A DNA stretch of 64,000 nt, taken from NCBI GenBank assembly GCA_003963365.1, contig RXJG01000004.1:1281973-1345972 (forward strand), in the 5' to 3' direction. The stretch is from Sphingobacteriales bacterium. GTDB lineage: Bacteria > Bacteroidota > Bacteroidia > Chitinophagales > Chitinophagaceae. The stretch's first letter is position 1. Each line of letters opens with the position of its first letter. Below the pieces are notes generated by a model. That model saw only the letters and a list, made by a program, of their open reading frames with translations. It was not told the DNA's origin and ran no database searches. Both the position numbers and the translations under genes were made by a program. Below, piece by piece: positions 8,100-17,416 of the stretch.

Positions 8100-9215
8100 C
8101 TATTTACTGTCGGCTTTAATCCATTTTATACATACAGGGTTACCCACCTCAATTCTTTTACCGGTATCAGTAAGGAGTCCTGTTTGTTTATTTCTTTTAA
8201 ATACAACGATATTGTCGCTGTTCTGGTTGGCTACTAATAAAAAGTTGCCGCCGGGGTCAAAATTGAAATTACGGGGCGTTAATCCCATCGTTGATTGAAA
8301 ACCGATGCTGGTTAGTTTACCATTGACCGGATTAATTTTGAAAATGGCAATGGTATTACTTTCACCACGGTTGCTGCAGTACAAAAATTTTCCATCAGGC
8401 GATACATGAATATCGGCGCTGCCTTTTGTACCAGTATAATCTTTCGGGTGACTGGAAATAGTTTGTATTGATTTTAATTTTCCATTGTGGTAGGCAAATG
8501 CTTCTACCGTTCCGCTTAATTCTTCCATTAAGTAAGCATACTTGTTGTTGGGATGAAAATCAAAATGCCTTGGTCCAGCTCCGGCCGTAGTTTGCACAAA
8601 TGGCTGAGCGGCTTTCGTAAGCCGGCCATTTGAATTATTGAACTGATATATCATTACTTTATCTATACCTAAATCGGGAACAAAAACATATTTATTGTCT
8701 TTTGATAAAACAGTTTGATGTACATGTGCCGATTCCTGTCTGTCTTTGTTAGCACTACTGCCGCTATGAGCAATTACCTGTGAGGCGGTATCTAAAGAAT
8801 TATCTTTTTTAACGGGATAAACAGATAATGTACCGCTACTGTAATTGCCAACCAGCACAAACTTTCCATTGCTGCTGGTGGTAACATAGCAGGGATGATC
8901 TCCTTTGGATGACTGTTGATTGATGGTGGTGAGGCTACCGTTGCTTTTATCAAAGGAATAAGCAGTTACATCACCAGGTTTATTTTCATTAACGGCATAC
9001 ACATATTTTTGATTAGGTGAGATAGCTAAGTAGGACGGGTTAGAGCTTTTGATTGAGCTTACAGGAGTAGCGTCACCTGTTTTACTGTCGAATTTATAAA
9101 CATATATACCTTCACTTTTGCCGGTAGTATAGGTGCCAATGAGTAAATAATTTTGTTTTTGTGCAAGGACTGAAAGTGAAATAACAGCAAAGCAAACGTT
9201 AAATAGAATTTTCAT
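8100..9215 (-). CDS. lactonase-family seven-bladed beta-propeller protein
   Basis: 371 residues with a short signal peptide (MKILFNVCFAVISLSVLAQ), so exported. Family marks include YLLIGTYTTGKSEGIYVYKF at the start, repeated blade motifs (SPNQKYVYAVNE, HPNNKYAYLMEE, SPDGKFLYCSNRGESNTIAIF), and GPRHFDFHPNNKY with the expected Arg-His. The family includes 6-phosphogluconolactonase (YbhE/Pgl type) and muconate cycloisomerase relatives. A periplasmic location makes a pentose-phosphate role unlikely, so the lactone substrate remains unknown. It converges on the response regulator gene with 5 bases between stops. Confidence 0.88.
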   Translation of the reverse strand: MKILFNVCFAVISLSVLAQKQNYLLIGTYTTGKSEGIYVYKFDSKTGDATPVSSIKSSNPSYLAISPNQKYVYAVNENKPGDVTAYSFDKSNGSLTTINQQSSKGDHPCYVTTSSNGKFVLVGNYSSGTLSVYPVKKDNSLDTASQVIAHSGSSANKDRQESAHVHQTVLSKDNKYVFVPDLGIDKVMIYQFNNSNGRLTKAAQPFVQTTAGAGPRHFDFHPNNKYAYLMEELSGTVEAFAYHNGKLKSIQTISSHPKDYTGTKGSADIHVSPDGKFLYCSNRGESNTIAIFKINPVNGKLTSIGFQSTMGLTPRNFNFDPGGNFLLVANQNSDNIVVFKRNKQTGLLTDTGKRIEVGNPVCIKWIKADSK

Positions 9216-9233
9216 GTAAGTTGATTGATGATG

Positions 9234-10160
9234 TTAAGCTAATTTAGAAAGCGCAGTAATAATTTTTTCTTTTGTTTCCTCATCACTCAATGATTGAGGA
9301 ATAAATTTTTCGCCAATTACTTTCTCATACAATTCAATATATCGTTTAGAAATTGTATCTACCCACTCATCACTCATCTCCGGAACAGTTTGTCCTTCTT
9401 TACCCATAAAATTATTAGCGATCAGCCATTCCCTTACAAATTCTTTACTCAATTGTTTTTGTCTTTCGCCTGTTGCCTGTCTTTCTTCAAATCCGTCCGC
9501 ATAAAAATATCTTGAGCTATCGGGTGTATGAATTTCATCCATCAGGTAAATAGTATCCCCAATTTTTCCAAACTCATATTTTGTATCTACCAGTATCAAT
9601 CCCTGTTTGGCGGCAATCTCTTTTCCTCTTGCAAATAATTTAAGTGCATAATCACTCAATATTTTCCAATCAGCTTCTGTAGCAAGACCGTTAGCAATAA
9701 TTTCAGCTGGACTGATATCTTCATCGTGCCCTTCAGCAGCTTTGGTACTGGGAGTAATAATAGGAGACGGGAAATAATCATTTTCTTTCATTCCTTCGGG
9801 CATTTGCGCTCCGCACAAAATTCTTTTTCCGGCAGCATAGGTTCTCCAGGCATGACCGGTTAAATTGCCCCGAACCACCATTTCAATTTTAAAGGGGTCA
9901 CATTTTTGGCCAATACTTACATTAGGTGCAGGAACATCCACCAGCCAGTTGGGACAAATATCAGCCGTGGCGTTTAGCATATAAGCAGCTATCTGGTTTA
10001 AAACCTGTCCTTTAAATGGAATTGGCCTTGGTAAAATAACATCAAAAGCAGAAATGCGGTTGCTGGCTATCATAACCAGCCATTGATTGTGTATGGTGTA
10101 AACATCCCTTACTTTTCCCCTGTAAAAAGCGGTTTGACCCGGAAATTGAAATGAACTCAT
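9234..10160 (-). CDS. purC: phosphoribosylaminoimidazole-succinocarboxamide synthase (SAICAR synthetase)
   Basis: 308 residues, the longer form of PurC. It joins L-aspartate to CAIR with ATP in purine biosynthesis, in the cytoplasm. Visible signatures: [20 protein letters not shown] at the N-terminus (nucleotide loop), [20 protein letters not shown], the substrate motif [18 protein letters not shown], and [30 protein letters not shown] near residues 186-215. It stands alone, directly downstream of no other pur gene, and is divergent from a TonB-dependent receptor. The divergent gap (10161-10309) holds promoter-like TnnCTTTG sequences facing purC. Confidence 0.96.
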   Translation of the reverse strand: MSSFQFPGQTAFYRGKVRDVYTIHNQWLVMIASNRISAFDVILPRPIPFKGQVLNQIAAYMLNATADICPNWLVDVPAPNVSIGQKCDPFKIEMVVRGNLTGHAWRTYAAGKRILCGAQMPEGMKENDYFPSPIITPSTKAAEGHDEDISPAEIIANGLATEADWKILSDYALKLFARGKEIAAKQGLILVDTKYEFGKIGDTIYLMDEIHTPDSSRYFYADGFEERQATGERQKQLSKEFVREWLIANNFMGKEGQTVPEMSDEWVDTISKRYIELYEKVIGEKFIPQSLSDEETKEKIITALSKLA

Positions 10161-10309
10161 GCGCTAAAATACCAAGACGAGGGTTTCCGCCCAATTTTAA
10201 GACGGTAAAGAAATTAACAGGGTCCCTCAAAATGGTGCAAAGAAAATTTTTATAGTAAGCTAACAATCACTATTTTGGCAGCCGATTGTTTAATCCAAAA
10301 CTTCTGAAT

Positions 10310-13174
10310 ATGAGAAAAAGCATGAGCTCTTTTGCTTGCTTGTTATTAGCATGCCTTATAAGCCTCACTTCGATTGCACAAAATGTTACCATTACCGGTA
10401 ATGTTAAAAATGGTTCAAACAAAGAAAATGTGGCTGCCGTATCAGTAGTAGTAAAAGGCACAACTATTGGTGCATTTACGGATGATAACGGTAATTTCAG
10501 ATTAACGGTAGCCAAACTCCCTGTAACATTAGTTATATCTTCTGTTGGTTTTGAAACCACGGAAGTTACTGTGTCTGGTTCCGAAAAAGTAGCTGTAGAA
10601 TTAACGGCAGTTTCTTCATTAGGACAGGAAGTGGTAGTAGCAGCTACCCGTACTTCAACCCGTTTACTGGAATCGCCTGTTTCAATTGAAAGAATTGGTA
10701 CTGCAGCTATTCGCAACGCCAGTGCTGCCAGTTATTATGATATTATAAGAAATGCCAAAGGTGTGGATGTAACTAATTCCAGTTTAACTTTTACTACCGT
10801 TACTACCCGTGGTTTCAATGGTAGTGGTAGTGCCCGTGTAAACCAGGTAGTGGATGGAATGGATAACCAGGCTCCCGGCTTAAACTTCTCCGTTGGTAAC
10901 ATTGTAGGTGTTACCGAACTGGATGTGGAAAGTATGGAATTACTGCCGGGTGCATCTTCAGCATTGTATGGTCCGGGTGGTATGAACGGTACTGTTCTCA
11001 TCAACAGTAAAAATCCTTTCAAATACCAGGGTTTAAGTGCACAGATTAAAACGGGTATGATGCATACTGATCAACGGGAAAGACCAACTGGTGCTTACCA
11101 TGACTGGTCTGTAAGATGGGGAAAAGTGATAGGTGAAAAATTTGCTTTTAAAATCAATGCTCAGTTATTACAGGCAAAAGACTGGATTGGAGATGATTTC
11201 AGAAATTATTCCCGATTAGGTTCTACCGGTTCTGTAATTCCGGGAACAAGAGAAACAGATCCCAATTACGATGGTATTAATGTATATGGCGATGAAACAA
11301 CCCGCAACCTTCGCAGTGTTGCGACAGCAGGAGGAAATGTTGACATTTACGGAGCGGTAGCAGCAGCTATTGGTGCGCAACAACCTTCTGCGGTACCTGT
11401 TTTAAATTATATAATGTCTTCTTTGCCCAACACCATTAACGTATCCCGTACCGGTTATACAGAAAGAGAACTACTGGATAATAACACCACTAACTTCAAA
11501 CTGTCCGGTGGACTTTTTTATAAAATAACCAACAAACTTGAAGTTTCCTGGTTGACTAACTGGGGAACCGGTAACACTGTTTATACCGGAAGTGAACGTT
11601 ATTCTATCAAGGATTTTAAAATGGGTCAGCATAAGCTGGAGTTTAAATCAAAGAACTGGTTTTTGCGTGGCTACACCACTCAGGAAAATGCCGGTGGTTC
11701 ACATAACTCAACTATTACAGCGCAGCTATTTAATGAAGCATGGAAACCAAGTGCTACCTGGTACCAACAGTATGTGCAGGGTTATTTAGTACAGGAGCTT
11801 ACAGATTGGACTACTGCTTACACTATAGCTTTACAGGGTGGTCAAAGCCAGGCACAGGCACAGGCAGCAGCATTTAATGCAATTGCTACTACCAACCCAC
11901 TTAAATATCATAATGTAGGAAGGGCATTAGCTGATCAGGGTCGTCCTGTTTCAGGTACCGATTTGTTCCGTAACCTGTATAATAAAGTAAGTTCTGATCC
12001 AATTCCTATTGGAGGATTGTTACTTGACAGAAGTGATTTATGGGGAGCTGAAGGTCAGTACAACTTCCAGGATATTATCAAGTTTGTAGATGTACTGGTA
12101 GGTGCAAACTGGAAACAGTATGTATTGAATTCAAAAGGAACATTATTTATTGATTATAATGGACCCATTAAAATAAATGAGTACGGCGGGTATGTACAGT
12201 TGACTAAGCGTTTGTTCAATGAACGATTAATTCTTTCTGCATCCGGACGATATGACAAAAATGATAATTTCAAAGAAAGGTTTACCCCCAGGGCAACTGC
12301 AGTAATTAAAGTTGCTAAAAACAATAATATTCGTTTATCCTACCAAACTGCTTATCGTTTTCCAACAACACAGCAACAATATATTAACCTGGTTGTAGGT
12401 AGCGGTGTGTTCCTGGCAGGTGGCTTACCCTGGGTACAAGACCTGTATAACCTCAAGAATAATCCCGGTTTTCAATTAGAAAATGTGCTGGCAGGAAACT
12501 TTACTCCATATAAGTTTAAAGAATTTAAACCTGAAGTGGCTTCAACATATGAAGTAGGTTACAAGAGCCTGGTAAAAAATAAATTGTTGCTGGATGCTTA
12601 TGGATATGTTGGCGAATACAAAGATTTTATTGGCCGCATAGTGTTATTACAGCGTAAAGCCGGTGCCCCACAATCACAGGCAGATTTTCTTGATTTCTTA
12701 AGTGCCTCTAAAAGAAATGCAATTGGTATTGTAACCAACAGTGATACTAAGGTTACTACATGGGGCTGGGGTTTTGGTATGGACTACAACTTTGTTAAGT
12801 TCTGGAACTTCAACTTTAACGTATCATCCGATAATATTGAAGATGTACCATCAGGGTTTGTCAGCAACTTCAATACGCCTAAATACCGTTTCAATCTTGG
12901 GTTAACCAGCACAGGTTTGGGTAAAACCAAACAGTTTGGTTTCAGTATAAATTTCCGCTGGCAGGATGATGTAAAATATGAAAGTGATTTTGCTAATGAT
13001 CGCCTGCCTGCATTTAATACAATTGATGCACAGGTTAACTATAAAGTGCCAAAAATTAAATCTGTATTTAAAATTGGTGCCAATAACCTGCTGAACCAAT
13101 ACTATCGTAATGGTGTGGGTAACCCGGCCATTGGTGGTTTGTATTATGTTAGCTTCGGTTACAATGTATTTTAA
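10310..13174 (+). CDS. TonB-dependent outer-membrane receptor with carboxypeptidase-regulatory-like N-domain
   Basis: About 954 residues from the ATG at 10310 (an upstream TTG at 10286 is less likely). A signal peptide is followed by a CarboxypepD_reg-like domain (about 25-105: ITGNVKNGSNKENVAAVSV, GAFTDDNGNFRLTV). Then a plug domain (SPVSIERIGTAAIRN, VVDGMDNQAPGL, ELLPGASSALYGPGGMNGTV) and a 22-strand barrel ending in an aromatic residue (FGYNVF). It would import a ligand across the outer membrane using TonB energy. No SusD partner or substrate-processing enzyme flanks it, so the ligand is unknown. A strong terminator follows. Confidence 0.93.
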   Translation: MRKSMSSFACLLLACLISLTSIAQNVTITGNVKNGSNKENVAAVSVVVKGTTIGAFTDDNGNFRLTVAKLPVTLVISSVGFETTEVTVSGSEKVAVELTAVSSLGQEVVVAATRTSTRLLESPVSIERIGTAAIRNASAASYYDIIRNAKGVDVTNSSLTFTTVTTRGFNGSGSARVNQVVDGMDNQAPGLNFSVGNIVGVTELDVESMELLPGASSALYGPGGMNGTVLINSKNPFKYQGLSAQIKTGMMHTDQRERPTGAYHDWSVRWGKVIGEKFAFKINAQLLQAKDWIGDDFRNYSRLGSTGSVIPGTRETDPNYDGINVYGDETTRNLRSVATAGGNVDIYGAVAAAIGAQQPSAVPVLNYIMSSLPNTINVSRTGYTERELLDNNTTNFKLSGGLFYKITNKLEVSWLTNWGTGNTVYTGSERYSIKDFKMGQHKLEFKSKNWFLRGYTTQENAGGSHNSTITAQLFNEAWKPSATWYQQYVQGYLVQELTDWTTAYTIALQGGQSQAQAQAAAFNAIATTNPLKYHNVGRALADQGRPVSGTDLFRNLYNKVSSDPIPIGGLLLDRSDLWGAEGQYNFQDIIKFVDVLVGANWKQYVLNSKGTLFIDYNGPIKINEYGGYVQLTKRLFNERLILSASGRYDKNDNFKERFTPRATAVIKVAKNNNIRLSYQTAYRFPTTQQQYINLVVGSGVFLAGGLPWVQDLYNLKNNPGFQLENVLAGNFTPYKFKEFKPEVASTYEVGYKSLVKNKLLLDAYGYVGEYKDFIGRIVLLQRKAGAPQSQADFLDFLSASKRNAIGIVTNSDTKVTTWGWGFGMDYNFVKFWNFNFNVSSDNIEDVPSGFVSNFNTPKYRFNLGLTSTGLGKTKQFGFSINFRWQDDVKYESDFANDRLPAFNTIDAQVNYKVPKIKSVFKIGANNLLNQYYRNGVGNPAIGGLYYVSFGYNVF

Positions 13175-13194
13175 TCAAATAATCATTCTTTATA

Positions 13195-13225
13195 AAAAGG
13201 CTGTCGGTTATGACAGCCTTTTTTG
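13195..13225 (+). terminator. Rho-independent terminator after the TonB-dependent receptor
   Basis: AAAAGGCTGTC, loop GGTTAT, GACAGCCTTTTTT, starting 20 bases after the receptor stop codon. Confidence 0.9.
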
Positions 13226-13245
13226 TTGAATCTAATCTTTCACTG

Positions 13246-13279
13246 GTTGAATTATATATTGACATACTGATTAAATTTG
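13246..13279 (+). promoter_or_regulatory. putative Bacteroidetes-type promoter of the EVE gene
   Basis: A TAAATTTG (TAnnTTTG) -7 element lies at 13272-13279, with a GTTG -33-like element at 13246-13249 about 22 bases upstream. It is 20 bases before the ATG at 13299. Confidence 0.5.
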
Positions 13280-13298
13280 TTCAACTAAATTTATTACT

Positions 13299-13709
13299 AT
13301 GGCATACTGGCTGGTAAAATCAGAACCTTCTACTTACAGTTGGGAGCAACTGGAAAAAGATAAGCAAACTATGTGGGATGGGGTACGTAACTATGCTGCC
13401 CGGCTCCATTTAAAAGGAATGAAGAAAGGCGATGAAGTATTATTCTATCATAGTAATGAAGGAACAGAAATAGTAGGTATTGCCAAAGTTGCCAAAGAAT
13501 TTTATCCTGACCCTACTGCAGAAGATGATACATGGGTGGTGGTGGATTTGAAACCTTACAAAAAAATAAAAAAGCCGGTAACTCTTGCGCAGGTAAAAGC
13601 GGATAAACGTTTAACCAATATGGCACTTGTTCGCCTTGGAAGATTAAGTGTGCAGCCGGTAACAGATACTGAGTGGGAAATTATAATGGAATTGGGAGAT
13701 ATGAAATAG
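13299..13709 (+). CDS. EVE domain-containing protein
   Basis: 136 residues, nearly all one EVE (PUA-like) domain. Typical motifs are MAYWLVKSEPSTYSWEQLEK, TMWDGVRNYAARLHLKGMKKGDEVLFYHS, and VGIAKVAKEFYPDPT. EVE domains bind modified bases in nucleic acids; stand-alone copies like this one are common in bacteria and their target is not defined. The gene is monocistronic, with a promoter-like TAAATTTG just upstream. Confidence 0.92.
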   Translation: MAYWLVKSEPSTYSWEQLEKDKQTMWDGVRNYAARLHLKGMKKGDEVLFYHSNEGTEIVGIAKVAKEFYPDPTAEDDTWVVVDLKPYKKIKKPVTLAQVKADKRLTNMALVRLGRLSVQPVTDTEWEIIMELGDMK

Positions 13710-14007
13710 ACGACATTAATTCCAGGATTTGAAGATTTCGATATTGCTATCGTCAAATTTCTTTTCAATAATTAATAATTAGTAATCAATAATCGTCCCT
13801 TCAAAAACTTTTAACAACTTTAGCAGGTTACTTTTTAAAAGTGCACAGTATTATTATCTGCTGATGTAATGAACTGCAGATTATTTCCCTTCAGCCTAAC
13901 CTCGTGTTTTCCATTCAATGATTGTATGCTGTAAGAAAGCAACCGGCAATAAAATCAACTGCCCGGGTATTAAACTTCATTTTTCCAAACAAATTAAAAG
14001 TACAATT

Positions 14008-14445
14008 ATGAAAAAAGTATTCATTGGCTTGCTGCTGCTGGTAGTAAGCGGGGGAGTGGTGTATTATTTCCTCACCCAAAAACCTACAGTAAATAATCCA
14101 ATTGGTTTCAACAAAGAATTATTAATTGGCAAATGGAAACTCGATAGTACCGATGCTAAAAATAATTTAGCCGCCCTGAATATTGCGGCTGCCGGAACAA
14201 TTGATTCCAACCAGAAAAAATATGAGTATGTTATTGGGCCAAATGGTAAAGGGTTAATCATTTTACCCGGCAAAGCAAAGGCAGATACTATTGCCTACGA
14301 ATGGACAAGCGATACGCAATTAAACTGGACACAAAGTGATTCTGCCAAAACAAAAACTGCCTGTACAGTAGTGAAGTTAGACAGTATGAGTTTTGGTATC
14401 CAAACGAAAGACAGTTCTCTCTTTCAATTTACCCGTGTAAAGTAA
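14008..14445 (+). CDS. lipocalin-like domain protein, membrane-anchored or secreted
   Basis: 145 residues from ATG at 14008; the frame extends up to an ATG at 13918, but the signal-type sequence MKKVFIGLLLLVVSGGVVYY fixes the start. Following it, LLIGKWKLDSTDAKN is the opening strand pattern (GKW) of small lipocalin-like proteins, and the rest alternates polar and aromatic strands (YEYVIGPNGKGLIIL, AYEWTSDTQLNW, SSLFQFTRVK). Function unknown. A perfect palindromic terminator follows. Confidence 0.72.
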   Translation: MKKVFIGLLLLVVSGGVVYYFLTQKPTVNNPIGFNKELLIGKWKLDSTDAKNNLAALNIAAAGTIDSNQKKYEYVIGPNGKGLIILPGKAKADTIAYEWTSDTQLNWTQSDSAKTKTACTVVKLDSMSFGIQTKDSSLFQFTRVK

Positions 14446-14453
14446 AATTCAGG

Positions 14454-14488
14454 CAGGCCGGAAAATATTTTCCGGCCTGTTCTTTTAC
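14454..14488 (+). terminator. terminator with perfect 26-bp palindrome
   Basis: The stretch 14454-14479 is identical to its own reverse complement (arms CAGGCCGGAAAAT / ATTTTCCGGCCTG) and is followed by TTCTTTT. It ends the lipocalin-like gene. Confidence 0.85.
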
Positions 14489-14599
14489 ATTTTTTTAATA
14501 TCCAATCATAATAATTTATAAATTACCCAACAGCGGGTATTGCTGAGCTAAGATTTGAAGTGTAACTTCATATATCTGTAAACAATAAAATTATTTGTT

Positions 14600-15295
14600 A
14601 TGAATTCCATCGAACAAAGATTGCAAAAGCTGGAACAAAATCTCCGGTTTTATAAAATTACTTTAGTAGCTGTATTACTTATCGGTAGTTTTTTCTTAAT
14701 TACATCTTTCCGGTTAAATCAAGCTGATGTGTCCAACCTTGTAAAAGCTAAGGAGTTTCAGGTGATTGATGACCAGGGTAAAGTTTTGGTCGATATTAAA
14801 AATGATACTTATGCAAATGCCGGGGAAATAAAAGTAATTAATAAATATGGTAATGAAATAATTGACCTCTATGAGACTTCATATGGGACTGGGAGTATGT
14901 TAACAAAGAACACTAATGGCAACAACGCATGTTGGATTGGAAATTATAACGATGGAAGTGGGAAAATGCAAGTTTATAATGTTGAAGGAAAACTGGTTGA
15001 TGAAATAGGATCAAATATTGTTAAAAATGGAAATATTATTTGCAAAAACGTGGATGGTAACTCTATAATTGAAGTTAACTCAACAACCAACGGTAATGGT
15101 ATTTTAACGATCAATGATAATAAAGGCAATAAAAGAATAAGTCTGGGGTCTTCTGATAATAACGATGGTGGCTTCTGGGCGTATAATCGAAACGGGTATT
15201 TGATTGGTAATGTGGGGGGTACCTCATCAGGTGACGGAGCTTTAGTTGTATATAATAGCTACGGCGGTAATCTTAATGGTGTGTGGCCAAAATAA
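14600..15295 (+). CDS. membrane-anchored protein with Gly/Asn-rich beta repeats
   Basis: 231 residues. A short coiled N-terminus (SIEQRLQKLEQNLRFYK) is followed by one transmembrane segment (ITLVAVLLIGSFFLITSF, about 19-36), so the bulk lies outside the cytoplasm. From residue 45 on there are about five imperfect repeats of 30-35 residues, each with a pattern like KGKVLVDIKNDTYANAGEI, NKYGNEIIDLYETSYGTGSM, NDNKGNKRISLGSSDNNDGG. These look like successive strands of a solenoid or beta-sandwich. No enzymatic motif. I recognise the general type from Bacteroidetes genomes but no named family. Confidence 0.75.
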   Translation: MNSIEQRLQKLEQNLRFYKITLVAVLLIGSFFLITSFRLNQADVSNLVKAKEFQVIDDQGKVLVDIKNDTYANAGEIKVINKYGNEIIDLYETSYGTGSMLTKNTNGNNACWIGNYNDGSGKMQVYNVEGKLVDEIGSNIVKNGNIICKNVDGNSIIEVNSTTNGNGILTINDNKGNKRISLGSSDNNDGGFWAYNRNGYLIGNVGGTSSGDGALVVYNSYGGNLNGVWPK

Positions 15296-15337
15296 GAAGC
15301 ATTATCAATTATTGATTATGTAATAAAGTTTGAATAT

Positions 15338-16030
15338 GTGATAAGAAAAAAAGTAGTGGTCCTAACCGGTGCCGGCATCAGTGCCGAGAGCGGTTTAAAA
15401 ACTTTTCGTGACAGTGATGGATTGTGGGAAGGTTATGATATTGAAGATGTGGCAACACCGATGGCGTGGAGAAGAAATCCTCAACTGGTATTAGATTTTT
15501 ATAATTACAGAAGAAAGAATGTGCTGGATGCAATACCCAATGCTGCACATTATGGATTGGCAGAACTGGAAAATGATTTTGATGTAACCATCATCACACA
15601 AAATATAGATGACCTGCATGAAAGAGCCGGTTCAACTAAAGTGCTTCACCTGCATGGAGAAATATTTAAAATGCGGAGTGAGTTGGATGAAGAATTGATT
15701 TATGAAATTAAAGGTGATATTAAACTGGGTGATAAAGCCGAAGATGGTGCACAACTCCGTCCGCATATTGTTTGGTTTCACGAAGCTGTGCCGATGATAG
15801 AAGTAGCGGTTCCTTTAGTGCATAATGCGGATGTATTTGCCGTGGTAGGAACTTCACTCGTGGTTTATCCGGCAGCCGGATTGGTGAACTATGCTCAGCA
15901 CCAGGTACCGAAGTTTATCGTTGATAAAAAGATTCCCTACACTTCATCAGTTTATAATCTCACTACAATCGAAAAGCCTGCAACGGAAGGAGTGAAGGAG
16001 TTGACTTTGTTGTTGAAGAATTTATTGTAA
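15338..16030 (+). CDS. cobB: class III (SIRT5-like) NAD-dependent protein deacylase, without zinc cysteines
   Basis: 230 residues. Sirtuin motifs: VVVLTGAGISAESGLKTFR (7-24), TQNIDDLHERAG, catalytic His106 in LHLHGE, and VVGTSLVVYPAAGL. Tyr55/Arg58 in FYNYRRK matches the YxxR pair that lets class III sirtuins remove succinyl/malonyl groups. The zinc-binding module that normally carries two CxxC pairs is present only as a Cys-free stretch (about 107-145). I recall zinc-less sirtuins in other Bacteroidetes, so this is probably functional. The start is GTG, because the ATG two bases upstream runs into a stop at once. Confidence 0.9.
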   Translation: MIRKKVVVLTGAGISAESGLKTFRDSDGLWEGYDIEDVATPMAWRRNPQLVLDFYNYRRKNVLDAIPNAAHYGLAELENDFDVTIITQNIDDLHERAGSTKVLHLHGEIFKMRSELDEELIYEIKGDIKLGDKAEDGAQLRPHIVWFHEAVPMIEVAVPLVHNADVFAVVGTSLVVYPAAGLVNYAQHQVPKFIVDKKIPYTSSVYNLTTIEKPATEGVKELTLLLKNLL

Positions 16031-16036
16031 GTAAGG

Positions 16037-17317
16037 TTAGTTGGTTGTGATTGTTTCTTTAAATACAATTCCATGTTCCGCCAATTCTTCTAATACTGGC
16101 TCATAAATTTCTTTCACCACCGGTATTTGTATTCCTGTTAACTGAATCTTTCCTCTTAATATTAATTTAGCTGCAATGCCTAATGGCAATCCCACTGTTT
16201 TTGCCATAGCAGTATGTAAACTGTCATCTCCCTTCACAATTAAACTGCTTTCAACTTTTGACTTTTTACTTTTGACTTCGTACTCTATTTCATGCAGCAT
16301 TACAATCATATCTTTATCGTGTGGCTGCATCGCTAATTTTGTTTCCAATAAATACTGCATTATATCAGCTGAACTTTTTGCATTGGCCGGCACATTAGTT
16401 TCATCAAACAAACCCAGGAACTCATATAATTCCTCATTCTCATCATTTACAAAAGGAGTAATGCCTTTTGCCCATTCTTTATATGTTAAACCATCTGTTT
16501 GCAAATTATCGGTATCGTTCGTTAACCCTGCATCAATAATATAATCCCATGCTTTATTGTAAGCAGGATAACGCAAAGTTGTTCTTATAAATGTTTCTGC
16601 TTTATCCAAATGATAAAGCGGAATATAACTTAATGAATCACGGTTGGGATAAGTAGCCAGCACATCCAATCCTTCAATGGCAATATCATCACTGTCTTCA
16701 AAAACTTTATCATAAGCAACAGTAACAGTCTTTCCATCTTTTTTATAAATGGCTCCTGCTTTTCCTGCTAATACAACGTTTCTTGGGTTCCAGCTTATTT
16801 TATAATGCCATGGATTATTATCACTTTCAGGTGCTACCAATCCACCGCAATGCGATTTAAAAGAAGTAACTGTTCCACCTTTTGCTTCAATTTCATGAAA
16901 GAGTTTCATGGCACTCATATGGTCAATGCCCGGGTCTAATCCTATCTCACATAAAAACAACAAATTATTTGCTTCAATTTTTTCTTTCAGGTTGCGGATG
17001 CCTTCATCTACATACGAAGCTGTGAGCAAATTCTTTTTCAGTTCCACACAATCGGTAGCTACCAAATAATGCAAATGTGCAGGCATCATGGAAATAACAA
17101 TATCAGCAGTTGTAATTATTTCTCTGCGGGCATTGGCATCAGTAATATCCAGTTGAATGGCCCTGGTGTGAGCAACTTTCTTTGTTTTGCTTTCAATCAG
17201 TTCTTTACTGGCATCAGCCACCAGCAGTATCCAGTCGTATTTCCGGCCTTCTTCAATGAGGTACTCAATTAAAACAGTGGCCGATTTCCCGGCTCCAAAC
17301 AACGCAATCGTTTTCAA
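16037..17317 (-). CDS. saccharopine dehydrogenase-family protein
   Basis: 426 residues. The Rossmann start IALFGAGKSATVLIEYLIEE binds NAD(P); the catalytic-domain motif ASYVDEGIRNL and ICEIGLDPGIDHMSAMKLFHE, SFKSHCGGLVAPESDNNPWHYKISWNPRNVVLAG are typical of saccharopine (lysine-forming/degrading) dehydrogenases. Likely role: lysine catabolism via saccharopine, cytoplasmic. The start must be TTG at 17317, since no ATG precedes the nucleotide-binding loop. Around residues 347-354 the protein has a K/S/V-rich tract encoded by DNA that matches intergenic repeats elsewhere in the window (see 16251-16280). Confidence 0.9.
   Translation of the reverse strand: MKTIALFGAGKSATVLIEYLIEEGRKYDWILLVADASKELIESKTKKVAHTRAIQLDITDANARREIITTADIVISMMPAHLHYLVATDCVELKKNLLTASYVDEGIRNLKEKIEANNLLFLCEIGLDPGIDHMSAMKLFHEIEAKGGTVTSFKSHCGGLVAPESDNNPWHYKISWNPRNVVLAGKAGAIYKKDGKTVTVAYDKVFEDSDDIAIEGLDVLATYPNRDSLSYIPLYHLDKAETFIRTTLRYPAYNKAWDYIIDAGLTNDTDNLQTDGLTYKEWAKGITPFVNDENEELYEFLGLFDETNVPANAKSSADIMQYLLETKLAMQPHDKDMIVMLHEIEYEVKSKKSKVESSLIVKGDDSLHTAMAKTVGLPLGIAAKLILRGKIQLTGIQIPVVKEIYEPVLEELAEHGIVFKETITTN
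16251..16280 (-). repeat. AAAGTCAAAAGT-type repeat inside a coding sequence
   Basis: On the minus strand the saccharopine dehydrogenase gene reads GAAGTCAAAAGTAAAAAGT and then CAAAAGTTGA. The first 19 bases recur exactly in the intergenic repeat at 55541-55560, and AAAAAGTCAAAAGT recurs at about 55434. Here it encodes EVKSKKSKVE in frame. Confidence 0.6.
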
Positions 17318-17416
17318 TTTTCGGTAAATTTTGGCGGCAAGCTAAGGCATTTAACGCAATTTGATTATGTGGTCATTTACCGATATTTTTGCTGCTCTTT
17401 AAAAAGAACTATTCCA

